Positions 35,276-43,390 are shown, counted from the first letter of the stretch. The stretch: 64,000 nucleotides of DNA from Paenibacillus sp. W2I17 (GCF_030815985.1 NZ_JAUSXM010000001.1:1364001-1428000); one strand, 5' to 3'. The notes: a model not told the origin generated them from the sequence alone. Made by a program: numbers and translations.

Positions 35276-35304
35276 AATCTAACACATCGGGAACGATCAG
35301 TAAA
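35276..35304 (-). promoter_or_regulatory. Autoregulated promoter of the TetR gene
   Basis: TTTACT, 17 bp, TAGATT on the minus strand, with an ATCG-TTCC-CGAT dyad in the spacer. It matches 26183-26211 at 27 of 29 positions. Confidence 0.7.
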
Positions 35305-35544
35305 TAAAAGACGCAAATACCCTTTTCATTCTCATTTTATCATGTATTAGCTGAACCGTAAGTGTATATCTTCTGTACTTGTTGTATATCATGACCTGTG
35401 TACTTGTGATTATGTAACCAGCAATCAGAATGTCTTATCCATTCACATCAAATGTTTGCCTATTCCTATCCGTTTTCTACCGCCTTCGGTCAATATACGA
35501 TAGAATGTGATTATTATGTTGTGAGGAAAAAAGGAGAACTTTGC

Positions 35545-36468
35545 ATGTCTGATCAAATACACGAACAACAAAACGAATTAGCCACACTCATTGACCGTTT
35601 TTCTGACAAGGACGGGGTGCATCCTACGGCTATCCCCTCATTATTTTTAATCCGCGAATCCGTTGTCACTGAACCTATATTTAGAGTAAATGAACCATCC
35701 TTCTGCATTATCGTTCAGGGTGAGAAAGAGGTCCTGCTGGGACAGGATCGTTTCCGGTATGGTCCAGGAAGTTATATCGTGGCAACCGTTGACTTGCCGG
35801 TTAGTGGACAAGTGATTCAAGCCTCGTCTGAGGCTCCCTATCTGGCCCTGAAACTTGAATTCACACCCAGTGAGATTCTGGAGGTATTGAACCATTCCGA
35901 TTTCCCAGCAAGACCGCGAAAAACGACGAGACGTGCGATGTTTGTCAGCCAAGCTGAGCCGTCTCTGCTGGATGCGGTCGTCAGGTTAGCCCGTTTGTTA
36001 GAAGATCATTCGGAAGATATCCCACTACTCGCTCCTTTGTTCAAAAAGGAAATTCTCTATAAAGTTCTGAAAGGTCCACATGGGATTGCTCTGGAACAAG
36101 CTACCATGGAGGGCAGCCATACCTACCGAATCAGAGACGTTATTGAATATATTATGAATCATTCTGATCAGAATTTTCGGGTTGAGGAATTGGCGGATTT
36201 AGCAAATATGAGCACTGCCTCACTGCACAGACACTTTAAAGAAGTGACTGCCATGAGCCCGATTCAGTTTCAAAAACAACTGAGGCTGCAAGAAGCTCGC
36301 CGCTTGTTATTATCCAAGTCCACCGATGCAGCAGATGTAGCATTTCAGGTAGGTTATGAGAGCCCTTCCCAATTCAGTCGTGAATACTCTCGCATGTTCG
36401 GATTCCCACCCAGAGAAGACATTAAACGCCTGCGAGGTAAAACCGATGAGACGACTACCATCTCTTGA
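35545..36468 (+). CDS. AraC family transcriptional regulator (AraC_N type)
   Basis: The 307-residue protein has an N-terminal AraC-type sensor domain (SFCIIVQGEKEVLLGQDRFR, then YIVATVDLPVSGQVIQAS). The C-terminal double helix-turn-helix has NFRVEELADLANMSTASLHR and the second helix in VAFQVGYESPSQFSREYSRM. AAGGAG precedes the ATG giving MSDQIHEQQNEL; a start 31 codons earlier is open but lies in the promoter. Relatives of this type often control nearby oxidoreductases, and the convergent neighbour is an Old Yellow Enzyme. No direct operator evidence is seen. Confidence 0.88.
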   Translation: MSDQIHEQQNELATLIDRFSDKDGVHPTAIPSLFLIRESVVTEPIFRVNEPSFCIIVQGEKEVLLGQDRFRYGPGSYIVATVDLPVSGQVIQASSEAPYLALKLEFTPSEILEVLNHSDFPARPRKTTRRAMFVSQAEPSLLDAVVRLARLLEDHSEDIPLLAPLFKKEILYKVLKGPHGIALEQATMEGSHTYRIRDVIEYIMNHSDQNFRVEELADLANMSTASLHRHFKEVTAMSPIQFQKQLRLQEARRLLLSKSTDAADVAFQVGYESPSQFSREYSRMFGFPPREDIKRLRGKTDETTTIS

Positions 36469-36518
36469 CTGGTTACTGGCTAATATCGTTCCTCTACCTT
36501 GTCTAGTTTAATCCCAAA

Positions 36519-36552
36519 AAGGACTCCTTCTGTTTTGTCAGTCGGAGTCCTT
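36519..36552. terminator. Bidirectional terminator between the AraC and OYE genes
   Basis: AAGGACTCC and GGAGTCCTT form a 9-bp stem around a 16-base loop between the two convergent genes. The T-run is short. Confidence 0.65.
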
Positions 36553-36602
36553 CCCTAAGCAAGGATTAATGAAGATCATTCAATCGTTAAATCATTAATA
36601 CA

Positions 36603-37625
36603 TTAAAAACCAGTTGTATATTGTTTTGGAACGTCCGTTGTCTTGCGCAAAGCAGACGCAGCTTCCAAGGCCCAGTAAGGATTTCTTAACAGCCCTCTTC
36701 CGACTGCAACGAGATCAGCTTCTTCATTTCCGATGACTGCATTCGCCAATTTCGGGTCGTCCAGCCTTCCAACAGCAATCACAGGCACATCAAGAGCTTC
36801 TTTGATTGCTTTAGAGAGAGGTACTTGATAAGCTGCGTGAGTTCCTGGTCTGCCCGATGCACCAATAGGTCCCTCTCCACCAGATGAGATATCAAAGACG
36901 TCAACGCCTGCCTCTTGATAAGCCTTGGCAAACTCTGAACTTTCGTTAATGCCATAGCCACCTTCAACGTATTCTTTGGCTGAAATACGCATCATCAAGG
37001 GCATATCCTCGGGCATCTCTGCCTTTGCAGCCTGAATGATCTCCCGGCCGAATAACGTTAAATCTTGACCATATTTGTCTTCTCGCTTGTTTGTTAGTGG
37101 AGAATGGAACTGATGAATCAGATATCCATGTGCGCCATGAAGCTCAATCGCATCAAAACCAGCTTTCACAGCACGAGCTACAGCACTCCGGAATTTTTCA
37201 ACCATTCCTTTTACTTCGTCCGTTGTAAGCGCTCGAGGTTGCTTGGAATTCTCATCAAAGGCGATCGCGGACGGAGCAACTGGAACCTCAGCATCTTCTG
37301 CTTTGCGGCCTGCATGAGCAATCTGAATGCCAACCTTGGCACCATAACTGTGACACGCATCTACGATCCGCTTCAGAGCTGGGATCTGTTCATCTGACCA
37401 TAACCCAAGATCATAATCTGAGATCCGGCCATCCGGCTCCACATCTGTCATTTCAATGATAATGAGGCCTGTTCCTCCCACGGCACGACTAACGTAGTGC
37501 ATATAATGCCAATCGGTTGCAATACCATCTTTTTGCTCAACTGAATATTGGCACATTGGAGCCATTACGACACGGTTTTTAAGCTCTAGGCTTTTAAAAG
37601 AATATGAACTAAACAAATCTGTCAT
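36603..37625 (-). CDS. NADH:flavin oxidoreductase, Old Yellow Enzyme family (YqjM/NamA type)
   Basis: The 340-residue TIM-barrel flavoprotein has KNRVVMAPMCQYSVEQKDGI with the flavin-modulating Cys of the YqjM class (about residue 25), IQIAHAGRKAED, and the substrate-binding HGAHGYLIHQF. VGRGLLRNP closes the FMN site. It reduces activated C=C bonds of enals, enones and nitro compounds with NADPH. AGGGGAG precedes the ATG giving MTDLFSSYSF; the longer frame adds 35 residues without family match. A TGCGCA-centred 16-bp near-palindrome lies upstream (37667-37682), shared with the promoter of a remnant gene next to the MarR gene. Confidence 0.92.
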   Translation of the reverse strand: MTDLFSSYSFKSLELKNRVVMAPMCQYSVEQKDGIATDWHYMHYVSRAVGGTGLIIIEMTDVEPDGRISDYDLGLWSDEQIPALKRIVDACHSYGAKVGIQIAHAGRKAEDAEVPVAPSAIAFDENSKQPRALTTDEVKGMVEKFRSAVARAVKAGFDAIELHGAHGYLIHQFHSPLTNKREDKYGQDLTLFGREIIQAAKAEMPEDMPLMMRISAKEYVEGGYGINESSEFAKAYQEAGVDVFDISSGGEGPIGASGRPGTHAAYQVPLSKAIKEALDVPVIAVGRLDDPKLANAVIGNEEADLVAVGRGLLRNPYWALEAASALRKTTDVPKQYTTGF

Positions 37626-37666
37626 CAAAATAAAACTCCCCTTTTCATGAATCACGTGTAATAAAA

Positions 37667-37682
37667 ATGCATGCGCAAGCAT
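37667..37682 (-). promoter_or_regulatory. TGCGCA-centred operator-like site upstream of OYE
   Basis: ATGCATGCGCAAGCAT is palindromic but for one base pair. A -35-like TTGATT lies next to it on the minus strand, so the site falls in the promoter spacer. A matching site lies at 38305-38320. Confidence 0.5.
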
Positions 37683-37746
37683 CGAATCAATACCTACGCT
37701 TAATAATTCCGTATGATTAAGAACTCGCATGTATCTTTTAGTTCAT

Positions 37747-38091
37747 TTACTTCATTACATAAACACATTCAAATCCATGCTTTCGCAAAATACGAACAGC
37801 CTTTTTGGATTGAAGCATACCAGGTGACATTATAATTACGTTATCTTCTCGAAGAAGGTATTTTTCCCATGTGAAAGCTAGGCGCCCCAATGAGATGTTA
37901 ATCGTATCCGGAGTAGGATTAGCCATATAATCCGTCGCATCTCGAATATCGATCACTTTATACTGCCGAAAATCACGCTCTTGTCTGAGAAATACTTGGT
38001 AATCTATATATTCAAGATTGCGCAGTGGCCAAAATTGACGTACAACGATGAAGATACCTAATATGAAGGTCAAAAGCATCAACATAATCAT
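37747..38091 (-). CDS. Membrane-anchored rhodanese-like domain protein
   Basis: The 114-residue protein has an N-terminal membrane helix (MLMLLTFILGIFIVVRQFW). A single rhodanese-like domain follows, recognised by YKVIDIRDATDYMANPTPDT, INISLGRLAFTWEKYLL and the terminal KAVRILRKHGFECVYVMK. The active-site loop reads SPGMLQSKKA, with no catalytic Cys, so it cannot act as a normal sulfurtransferase and may be a binding or scaffold domain. Such proteins are common in Bacillales (YqhL/YtwF neighbours). It lies downstream of a decayed gene on the same strand and may be read from the same promoter. Confidence 0.8.
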   Translation of the reverse strand: MIMLMLLTFILGIFIVVRQFWPLRNLEYIDYQVFLRQERDFRQYKVIDIRDATDYMANPTPDTINISLGRLAFTWEKYLLREDNVIIMSPGMLQSKKAVRILRKHGFECVYVMK

Positions 38092-38142
38092 TGTATAGCC
38101 CTCTCTTAACTCATCAGATATCGTCGAAAATTTTGTTTTGGA

Positions 38143-38261
38143 TCAAAGTCTATTCAATGCCTCAGATATTACATTCTCGCCAGTGATTAGATCAAATGAA
38201 CGCTTGTAGGTATTCTTCTCACTCAAACTGGCCAAAATCACATGACGACGAATACCTTCAT
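38143..38261 (-). pseudogene. Remnant of an atypical SDR/NAD(P)H-binding protein
   Basis: A good promoter (38323-38351) and AAAGGAGG precede an ATG at 38259-38261 that encodes MKVFVV and then hits a stop. In another frame the sequence runs VILASLSEKNTYKRSFDLIT and GENVISEALNRL to a stop at 38143, which matches the usual C-terminus of NAD(P)H-binding, NmrA-like SDR proteins. About 170-200 central codons are therefore missing and the two ends abut. Regulation signals remain intact, including a TGCGCA-type operator. The adjacent MarR gene was probably its regulator. Confidence 0.7.
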
Positions 38262-38304
38262 GTTCAATACCTCCTTTATACATGAATCACCGCATCCACA
38301 TTAA

Positions 38305-38387
38305 ATTCATGCGCATGCATTTAATTTAATGGATATATTAATGAGTGTCAAGTCTTCTTATAGGGTAAATGACTACATTACCCTATA
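38305..38387 (-). promoter_or_regulatory. Promoter region of the remnant gene with two palindromes
   Basis: On the minus strand TTGACA (38351-38346) and TAAATT (38328-38323) are 17 bp apart. ATTCATGCGCATGCAT (38305-38320) overlaps the transcription start and matches the OYE site. A 10-bp perfect inverted repeat, TATAGGGTAA/TTACCCTATA (38359-38387), lies immediately upstream of the -35, just after the MarR stop. Confidence 0.6.
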
Positions 38388-38399
38388 TTCACCCTAGTC

Positions 38400-38825
38400 T
38401 TAGAACAATTCTTTAGTGAGGTTCTCTAATCGAGTCTCAAATCCATCCTGTTCCAATTCAGTTTGCAAGACCTGATTAAACGTTTGGAGTGCTTTCTTGT
38501 ATTTATTCTCTCCAAGCTCCGTAATACGAGTATAAATGCCACGCCGGTCATCTTCACATGCATGTCTTTCCAGAGCCCCACAGTCTTTGGCTTCCATCCT
38601 AACGACGAGCCTGGAAGTAGCACTTTGGCTCAACCCCACCAGATCTTGAAGTTGCTGTAGGCGTAATTCCTTACCCTCCGCATTATATATGAAGTTTAAC
38701 ACATAAAATTCCTTCAAAGATAAGTCATATTGTTGAAGCAGAGCTTGTTCCAGCTTCTCGTTCAGATGGGTATGAATGTTAGAGAAAGCCAACCAAACAT
38801 TCAAACGTTCACTCTTTTGCTGCAA
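38400..38825 (-). CDS. MarR family transcriptional regulator
   Basis: The 141-residue winged-helix protein has LQQLQDLVGLSQSATSRLVV as recognition helix (about residues 56-75) and wing ACEDDRRGIYTRITELGE, typical of MarR. There is a Cys in KDCGALERHAC that could sense oxidants or electrophiles. The start is TTG, six bases after GGGGTGA; the frame has no nearby ATG. Downstream on the same strand lie the remnant NAD(P)-binding gene, a rhodanese and an OYE. The 16-bp near-palindrome shared by the remnant and OYE promoters is its likely target. Confidence 0.88.
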   Translation of the reverse strand: MQQKSERLNVWLAFSNIHTHLNEKLEQALLQQYDLSLKEFYVLNFIYNAEGKELRLQQLQDLVGLSQSATSRLVVRMEAKDCGALERHACEDDRRGIYTRITELGENKYKKALQTFNQVLQTELEQDGFETRLENLTKELF

Positions 38826-38945
38826 TCTAGATCACCCCACTTGATATTTAATGTTCATCAGCTCTTATCCTATTGTATCAAGCTTAATTACATTGGTCAA
38901 AATCCATCCAAGATCGACGTATATAACATTCTAATCTCATAAGAA

Positions 38946-38984
38946 GAGCATTTCCCCGTCTTGTAACGACGTTTGGAAATGCTC
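38946..38984 (-). terminator. Hairpin after the siderophore-binding-protein gene
   Basis: GAGCATTTCC and GGAAATGCTC form a perfect 10-bp stem with a 19-base loop about 25 bp after the stop. The trailing TTCTTAT is only moderately T-rich. Confidence 0.6.
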
Positions 38985-39009
38985 CAGTATTACCATTTAT
39001 CCAGTAATC

Positions 39010-40038
39010 TTACTTTGCGGTAAGCAGGCTATCGGAAATAAATTGCAGCTGACCTTCCAACGTTAACGGATCGTTGTACGAGTCTGAAGTCGGATCAAGC
39101 TGGAACACATGATTTGCCTTCACCGCAGGCAAGTTCTTCCATAATGTATTGTCATATACGATCTTGGGATCGGTTTTATCTCCCGACCACGGGCTGGTGA
39201 AGATGATATCACCTGCATACTCTGGTAATAGTTCCATGGAGATTGAAGCCCATCCAGTTCCGCTGTCAATCGCTTCAGCTTGGGCCTTGGCTGGTGCCTT
39301 GAGATCAAACTCCCCGTAAATAATTTCACCGCCTCGACCATAGTTATGACCAAATACGAATAATCCTTTGGCGTATGGATTCAGTATGGAAATGGTGCGA
39401 TCGCCTACAGCTTCCTGAACCTTGGGCTTCAGTTCATTGATCTTCGCTTCCCATTTAGCATTCCAAGCTTTAGCAGCGTCTTCTCTATTAGTGAGCTTAC
39501 CCATTTCAAGCATTAGATCCTTGAAATTGCGCTTACCATATGCAATCTGTACAACAGGCGCAATCTGCTCCAGCTTGTCGATGCCCTCTGTTCCAGTGTA
39601 TACGATAATTAGGTCAGGTTTTAAACTAATTAGTTTCTCTGGTGTAGGCTCTTGACCCAGATCACTGGTACCCGCTGCTGCAAGTTGATCCTTGATATAT
39701 TTGTTGTTCATCGCTCCTGACAAAGCGCCGACTACCGGTGCATCCAGAGCAACAAAGTACCCTGTCGAAAATGATGTCAAATCAATAATGCGCTTAGGAT
39801 TCTTGGGTACCTGTACTTCGCCTGCATCCGATTGATATGTAACAAGTTCCTCTTCGGCAGTTGCCGTTGATTCATTGGAAGAAGCTGAATCCGAGTTCGT
39901 CTTGGTTTCTGTCTCCGCAGCTGCATTCGTGCTGTCCCCGGTTGTACTATTGGTCGTGGCAGACTGACCACATGCACTAAGTACAATCAGCAAGATAAGT
40001 GCCATCATGATCCATATTGATTTTATCTGTTTACGCAA
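39010..40038 (-). CDS. Iron-siderophore ABC transporter substrate-binding lipoprotein
   Basis: The 342-residue protein starts at TTG after AAGGTGGG. The start region MRKQIKSIWIMMALILLIVL is a signal peptide ending in LSACG with the lipobox Cys. A Ser/Thr/Glu-rich linker follows, then a FepB/FhuD-type class III binding fold (NPKRIIDLTSFSTGYFVALD, SLKPDLIIVYTGTEG). It captures a ferric siderophore outside the membrane. No permease or ATPase gene is adjacent, so it must use a transporter encoded elsewhere. A near-perfect Fur box (40064-40078) lies just upstream, so expression rises under iron limitation. Confidence 0.9.
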   Translation of the reverse strand: MRKQIKSIWIMMALILLIVLSACGQSATTNSTTGDSTNAAAETETKTNSDSASSNESTATAEEELVTYQSDAGEVQVPKNPKRIIDLTSFSTGYFVALDAPVVGALSGAMNNKYIKDQLAAAGTSDLGQEPTPEKLISLKPDLIIVYTGTEGIDKLEQIAPVVQIAYGKRNFKDLMLEMGKLTNREDAAKAWNAKWEAKINELKPKVQEAVGDRTISILNPYAKGLFVFGHNYGRGGEIIYGEFDLKAPAKAQAEAIDSGTGWASISMELLPEYAGDIIFTSPWSGDKTDPKIVYDNTLWKNLPAVKANHVFQLDPTSDSYNDPLTLEGQLQFISDSLLTAK

Positions 40039-40063
40039 AATAAACCCACCTTTTCGTTGATAT

Positions 40064-40078
40064 TGATAATCGTTATCA
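40064..40078 (-). promoter_or_regulatory. Fur box
   Basis: TGATAATCGTTATCA is a 7-1-7 palindrome differing from the Bacillus Fur consensus TGATAATNATTATCA at one position. It lies 26 bp upstream of the lipoprotein start. Confidence 0.85.
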
Positions 40079-40248
40079 ACGATATCATGCTCTACAGGAT
40101 TTGACAAGCTATGTTTATTTCCCTCTCTCTATGAACTCTAACTTGCAAGTCACCAACTTAAACAGCTATCATCAATAGAGTAGACAAGTCACATTTATAA
40201 AATAGAGAGATCATTGGAAAGCAATGAAACGTATTCAAGGAGGACAAC

Positions 40249-41062
40249 ATGGAAGAGATTATATTGTGGTTAAAGTATTTGTTTTTAGGTATTGTTCAAG
40301 GTGCAACGGAGCCGATTCCCGTCTCCTCAAGCGGTCATCTGATCATCGCCCAGAAACTAATGGGCATCAAGCAGAATGGATTGTCATTTGAGATTTTAAC
40401 TAACACAGCATCACTTATCGCTATTATTTTTATTTTCCGGGAAGATATCAAAAAGTTGATTATTGGTGCATTAGGTTACCTGCGTACTCGTAAAAGAAGA
40501 ATATAGAGCTGACTTCATGTTTTGCTTATACATAATTATTGGTACGATCCCTGCTGCTGTCGTTGCGGTCCTGTTCAAGGACCGAATTGAAGAAATTTTC
40601 TCGTCCGTATATACCGTTTCCATCGCGCTATTAATCACCGGGGTTGCCTTGTGGCTTATTCGTAATCTTCGTGGTCGCAAGCAAGACGGTGATCTGTCTA
40701 CGAAAGATGCATTGTTGGTAGGTTTGGCTCAGGCGGTCGCTCTTATTCCGGGCATTAGCCGCTCAGGCGCAACTGTAATTGCGTCCATCGCTGTCGGCAT
40801 GAAACAGGAAACAGCTTTGAAGTTCTCCTTTATGCTGTACATTCCCATAAGCATTGGTGGACTCATCATGGGGGTATCCGACATCGCCAATGATCCGAAT
40901 CGATCACAACTGGCGATCCCTTATCTGATCGCATTCATCACGACACTCTTCGTCACGTATTTCTCCATGAGATGGTTTATGGGCATTATGGCCAAAGGCA
41001 ACCTGAAATACTTTTCGTATTATTGTTTTGCCGCAGGTACATTGTTACTGATCTTCTTATAA
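40249..41062 (+). pseudogene. uppP: Undecaprenyl-diphosphatase (UppP/BacA) with a single-base frameshift
   Basis: AGGAGG precedes the ATG. The first 85 residues have the family active-site region QGATEPIPVSSSGHLIIAQK and the ...EDIKKLIIG helix. The frame then breaks in an A4 run (40492-40495). Removing one A gives [20 protein letters not shown] and the rest of the protein, including the second signature [18 protein letters not shown], to 41062. The restored length is 270 residues, exactly that of BacA. The enzyme dephosphorylates undecaprenyl pyrophosphate in cell-wall lipid recycling. As genomes of this kind usually carry further copies, a real mutation would be tolerable, but an error in the run is equally likely. 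Confidence 0.88.
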
Positions 41063-41080
41063 AAAATAGTCGACACACCA

Positions 41081-41114
41081 AAAGGAACAACCAGCGATGG
41101 TTGTTCCTTTGTTG
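41081..41114. terminator. Bidirectional terminator after uppP
   Basis: AAAGGAACAACCA and TGGTTGTTCCTTT form a perfect 13-bp stem around GCGA. It lies between uppP and the convergent MFS gene. Confidence 0.85.
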
Positions 41115-41149
41115 TATAGTGACAGAACCTTAATGACCTATAGCAAGAG

Positions 41150-42328
41150 CTAGACGGTCAGACGCGTAGCCTTGTTGCTTCTGTTAACCAGCTCTGTTGC
41201 CGCGTACATGACACTGAACAGAATCAGCAGGATCAGGGGTACCATTGACATTCCCCATTGGCTGGCTATAAGTCCCATACCTAACGGGATGATTGTTGAA
41301 CCTGTATAGGCACTGGCCATTTCAAGTCCAATTACACTTGGGGATGCCTTCTCACCGAAGCGTTCCGGTGTCGCATGAACAATACTCGGATAGATCGGTG
41401 CTCCGCCCAATCCCACGATAAATAAAGCCCCTGCGGCAACCCAGTAAGGAATCGGCATAACCAGGATAACCAATCCGAAGCATCCAACGATCCCACCATA
41501 TCTGATGAGATTTTTGCTGGATACATGAGTCGAAAGAAAACCTGAGATTACACGTCCCAAGATAATGCCAATGAAAAATAGAGAGGATAGTGCTGCGGCA
41601 GTACCTGGAGAAACTCCTTTGCTAACAATGAAGAAAGAAGCCATCCACAGACCGGCAGCAGTTTCGGAACCATTGTAACAGAGCATCGCAAGCATCGACA
41701 TTTTCACGCCGGGGATACGTATGGCCTCACGGTTGCTTACGCGTTTCTTCTCATCGCCTGAACCCTCTACTCTTCCCTTCTCAAAAATCTTCCATAGAGA
41801 CAACGTTGATAATAAGACCACCACGATCCCAAGCAAAATCAACCCCACAGTAACGTATCCTGCACGCCAGTTGTTTGCTTGATTCAGCCAATATGCCATA
41901 ACGAGTGGGCCTGTCACTGCGCCAATTCCCCAGAAACAATGCAACCAGTTCATATGCTTGGCCTTGAAATGCAATGCTACATAATTACTTAGTGCCGCAT
42001 CCACCGAACCTGCACCTAAGCCGAGAGGGATCGCCAGAATCAGTAAAAACACAAAATTCTCAGAGAATGAGAATCCCAACAGCGCGATCGTTGTTGAGAG
42101 GATACTGAATAACGTGACTTTACCCGTTCCGAACCGGTGTAACAATCGACTGGCGGACAGACTGGACACTACTGTACTAAATGAAATGATTAGCGATATG
42201 TAGCCAGCCATTTCTGTTGTCGCATGTATATCGTTTTTCATAACGGACCAGGCACTGCCAAGTAAAGCATCAGGTAATCCCAGCCCTATAAATGCGAGAT
42301 AAATAATGATTAACAATAACGTGACCAT
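41150..42328 (-). CDS. MFS transporter (FucP/YfkF-like)
   Basis: The 392-residue protein has twelve predicted membrane helices. IYLAFIGLGLPDALLGSAWS in helix 1 and the NDIHATTEMAGYISLIISF loop are typical of a sugar/nitrate-type MFS subgroup common in Firmicutes. GAGGAGAG precedes the ATG. It is monocistronic. The substrate cannot be assigned. No regulator or enzyme gene lies in the same operon. Confidence 0.85.
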   Translation of the reverse strand: MVTLLLIIIYLAFIGLGLPDALLGSAWSVMKNDIHATTEMAGYISLIISFSTVVSSLSASRLLHRFGTGKVTLFSILSTTIALLGFSFSENFVFLLILAIPLGLGAGSVDAALSNYVALHFKAKHMNWLHCFWGIGAVTGPLVMAYWLNQANNWRAGYVTVGLILLGIVVVLLSTLSLWKIFEKGRVEGSGDEKKRVSNREAIRIPGVKMSMLAMLCYNGSETAAGLWMASFFIVSKGVSPGTAAALSSLFFIGIILGRVISGFLSTHVSSKNLIRYGGIVGCFGLVILVMPIPYWVAAGALFIVGLGGAPIYPSIVHATPERFGEKASPSVIGLEMASAYTGSTIIPLGMGLIASQWGMSMVPLILLILFSVMYAATELVNRSNKATRLTV

Positions 42329-42466
42329 CTGGGTGTCTCTCCTCAGTTTGTTTAATTTCTGATTCGCTTTGAACCACCCATATAATAATATTGATATTTT
42401 TATCTGTAATCTTCCTATATTTTGACTCGTTATATCAGTATTCTGATATATTCCTGTTATCCTATA

Positions 42467-43306
42467 TCACTGGTTCAAAATAGGAATTTCTCCAAGCAAA
42501 TTCTTCAAGTTAATGGCATCCCACGGCATATGCTCAGTTATTCCTAATCCAACTACATCTGTTTCTTCAGACAGTTCTTTGATCAGATGAAGCAAGTGAG
42601 GTATTTGCATGGTTCCCGCTGGTGAAAACACATAAGGTTCCCCTGGTTTGGCGAATAACAATGAACGGAACATGTGGGGATCAAGCACATCCAGATCAAG
42701 ATGAATTGCCAGGTGTTTGAACCCAGTCTCTTTAATCCACTTCTTAATCAAATCCATGCCATGGGTTAATTCTTCAGTTCCAGCCGTTCGGATACCCAAT
42801 CTTTGAATCACTTCGGTTTCTTTTTCCGTGGGGGTCGTCAATCCGGCCATGAAGACATGTTCAGGCTTCAAGGGGACACACACATGTTTGGCAAACTCCG
42901 GATCTCCTTCCCCAAGAAGGTTCCCAAGCGGTAAAGTATGACCGTTGTCATAGCCCTCGTATCTAACCAAATCACCATGTGCATCAATCCATATCAAACC
43001 AAGTTCTCCGCCATAACGTTCATTTAAATAAGCAAATGGGGCTTGTTCAACCAAACAGTCACCGCCAAACATGACAATGCGATCAGGCTGGTGAGCTTGA
43101 ATAATATACTGGGCAGCCTGCAATTGCTGAAGTAGCTGTGCCCTGCCTTTTATCCCGTTCTCGCTTACCAGAGATGTTCCATCATAAGCCTCAACAGGAA
43201 CATGAATGAGAGGTTGATTATTGTCAGGTGCAAGCCATGCAAGCAGCTCCGCTCCAAATCCACCTTGCCATTGTGGCATAAGCAGACGTATTGTTTTTTG
43301 AGTCAT
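42467..43306 (-). CDS. Arginase/agmatinase/formiminoglutamase family hydrolase
   Basis: The 279-residue protein has the ureohydrolase metal-binding motifs in order: FGGDCLVE (about residue 80), LIWIDAHGDL and AIHLDLDVLDP. The usual GGDH is GGDC and the usual DAHxDxxH is DAHGDLVRY, so one first-site His is a Cys and another is replaced. The metal site is therefore unusual and activity on arginine is doubtful. AAAGGAG precedes the ATG. It is divergent from an HxlR regulator, with an inverted repeat TAGTAC-N15-GTACTA (43364-43390) between them. It is probably an uncharacterised C-N hydrolase induced by a reactive compound. Confidence 0.82.
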   Translation of the reverse strand: MTQKTIRLLMPQWQGGFGAELLAWLAPDNNQPLIHVPVEAYDGTSLVSENGIKGRAQLLQQLQAAQYIIQAHQPDRIVMFGGDCLVEQAPFAYLNERYGGELGLIWIDAHGDLVRYEGYDNGHTLPLGNLLGEGDPEFAKHVCVPLKPEHVFMAGLTTPTEKETEVIQRLGIRTAGTEELTHGMDLIKKWIKETGFKHLAIHLDLDVLDPHMFRSLLFAKPGEPYVFSPAGTMQIPHLLHLIKELSEETDVVGLGITEHMPWDAINLKNLLGEIPILNQ

Positions 43307-43363
43307 CGTAAATCTCCTTTACTTCAAAGTAAGGTTAGTATAAACTGAGCCCAAACAAATAAA

Positions 43364-43390
43364 TAGTACGGTCTTTTATGATAGGTACTA
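43364..43390. promoter_or_regulatory. Inverted repeat between the arginase-family and HxlR genes
   Basis: TAGTAC and GTACTA are separated by 15 bp, in the shared upstream region of two divergent genes. This suits binding of the HxlR protein. Confidence 0.4.
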
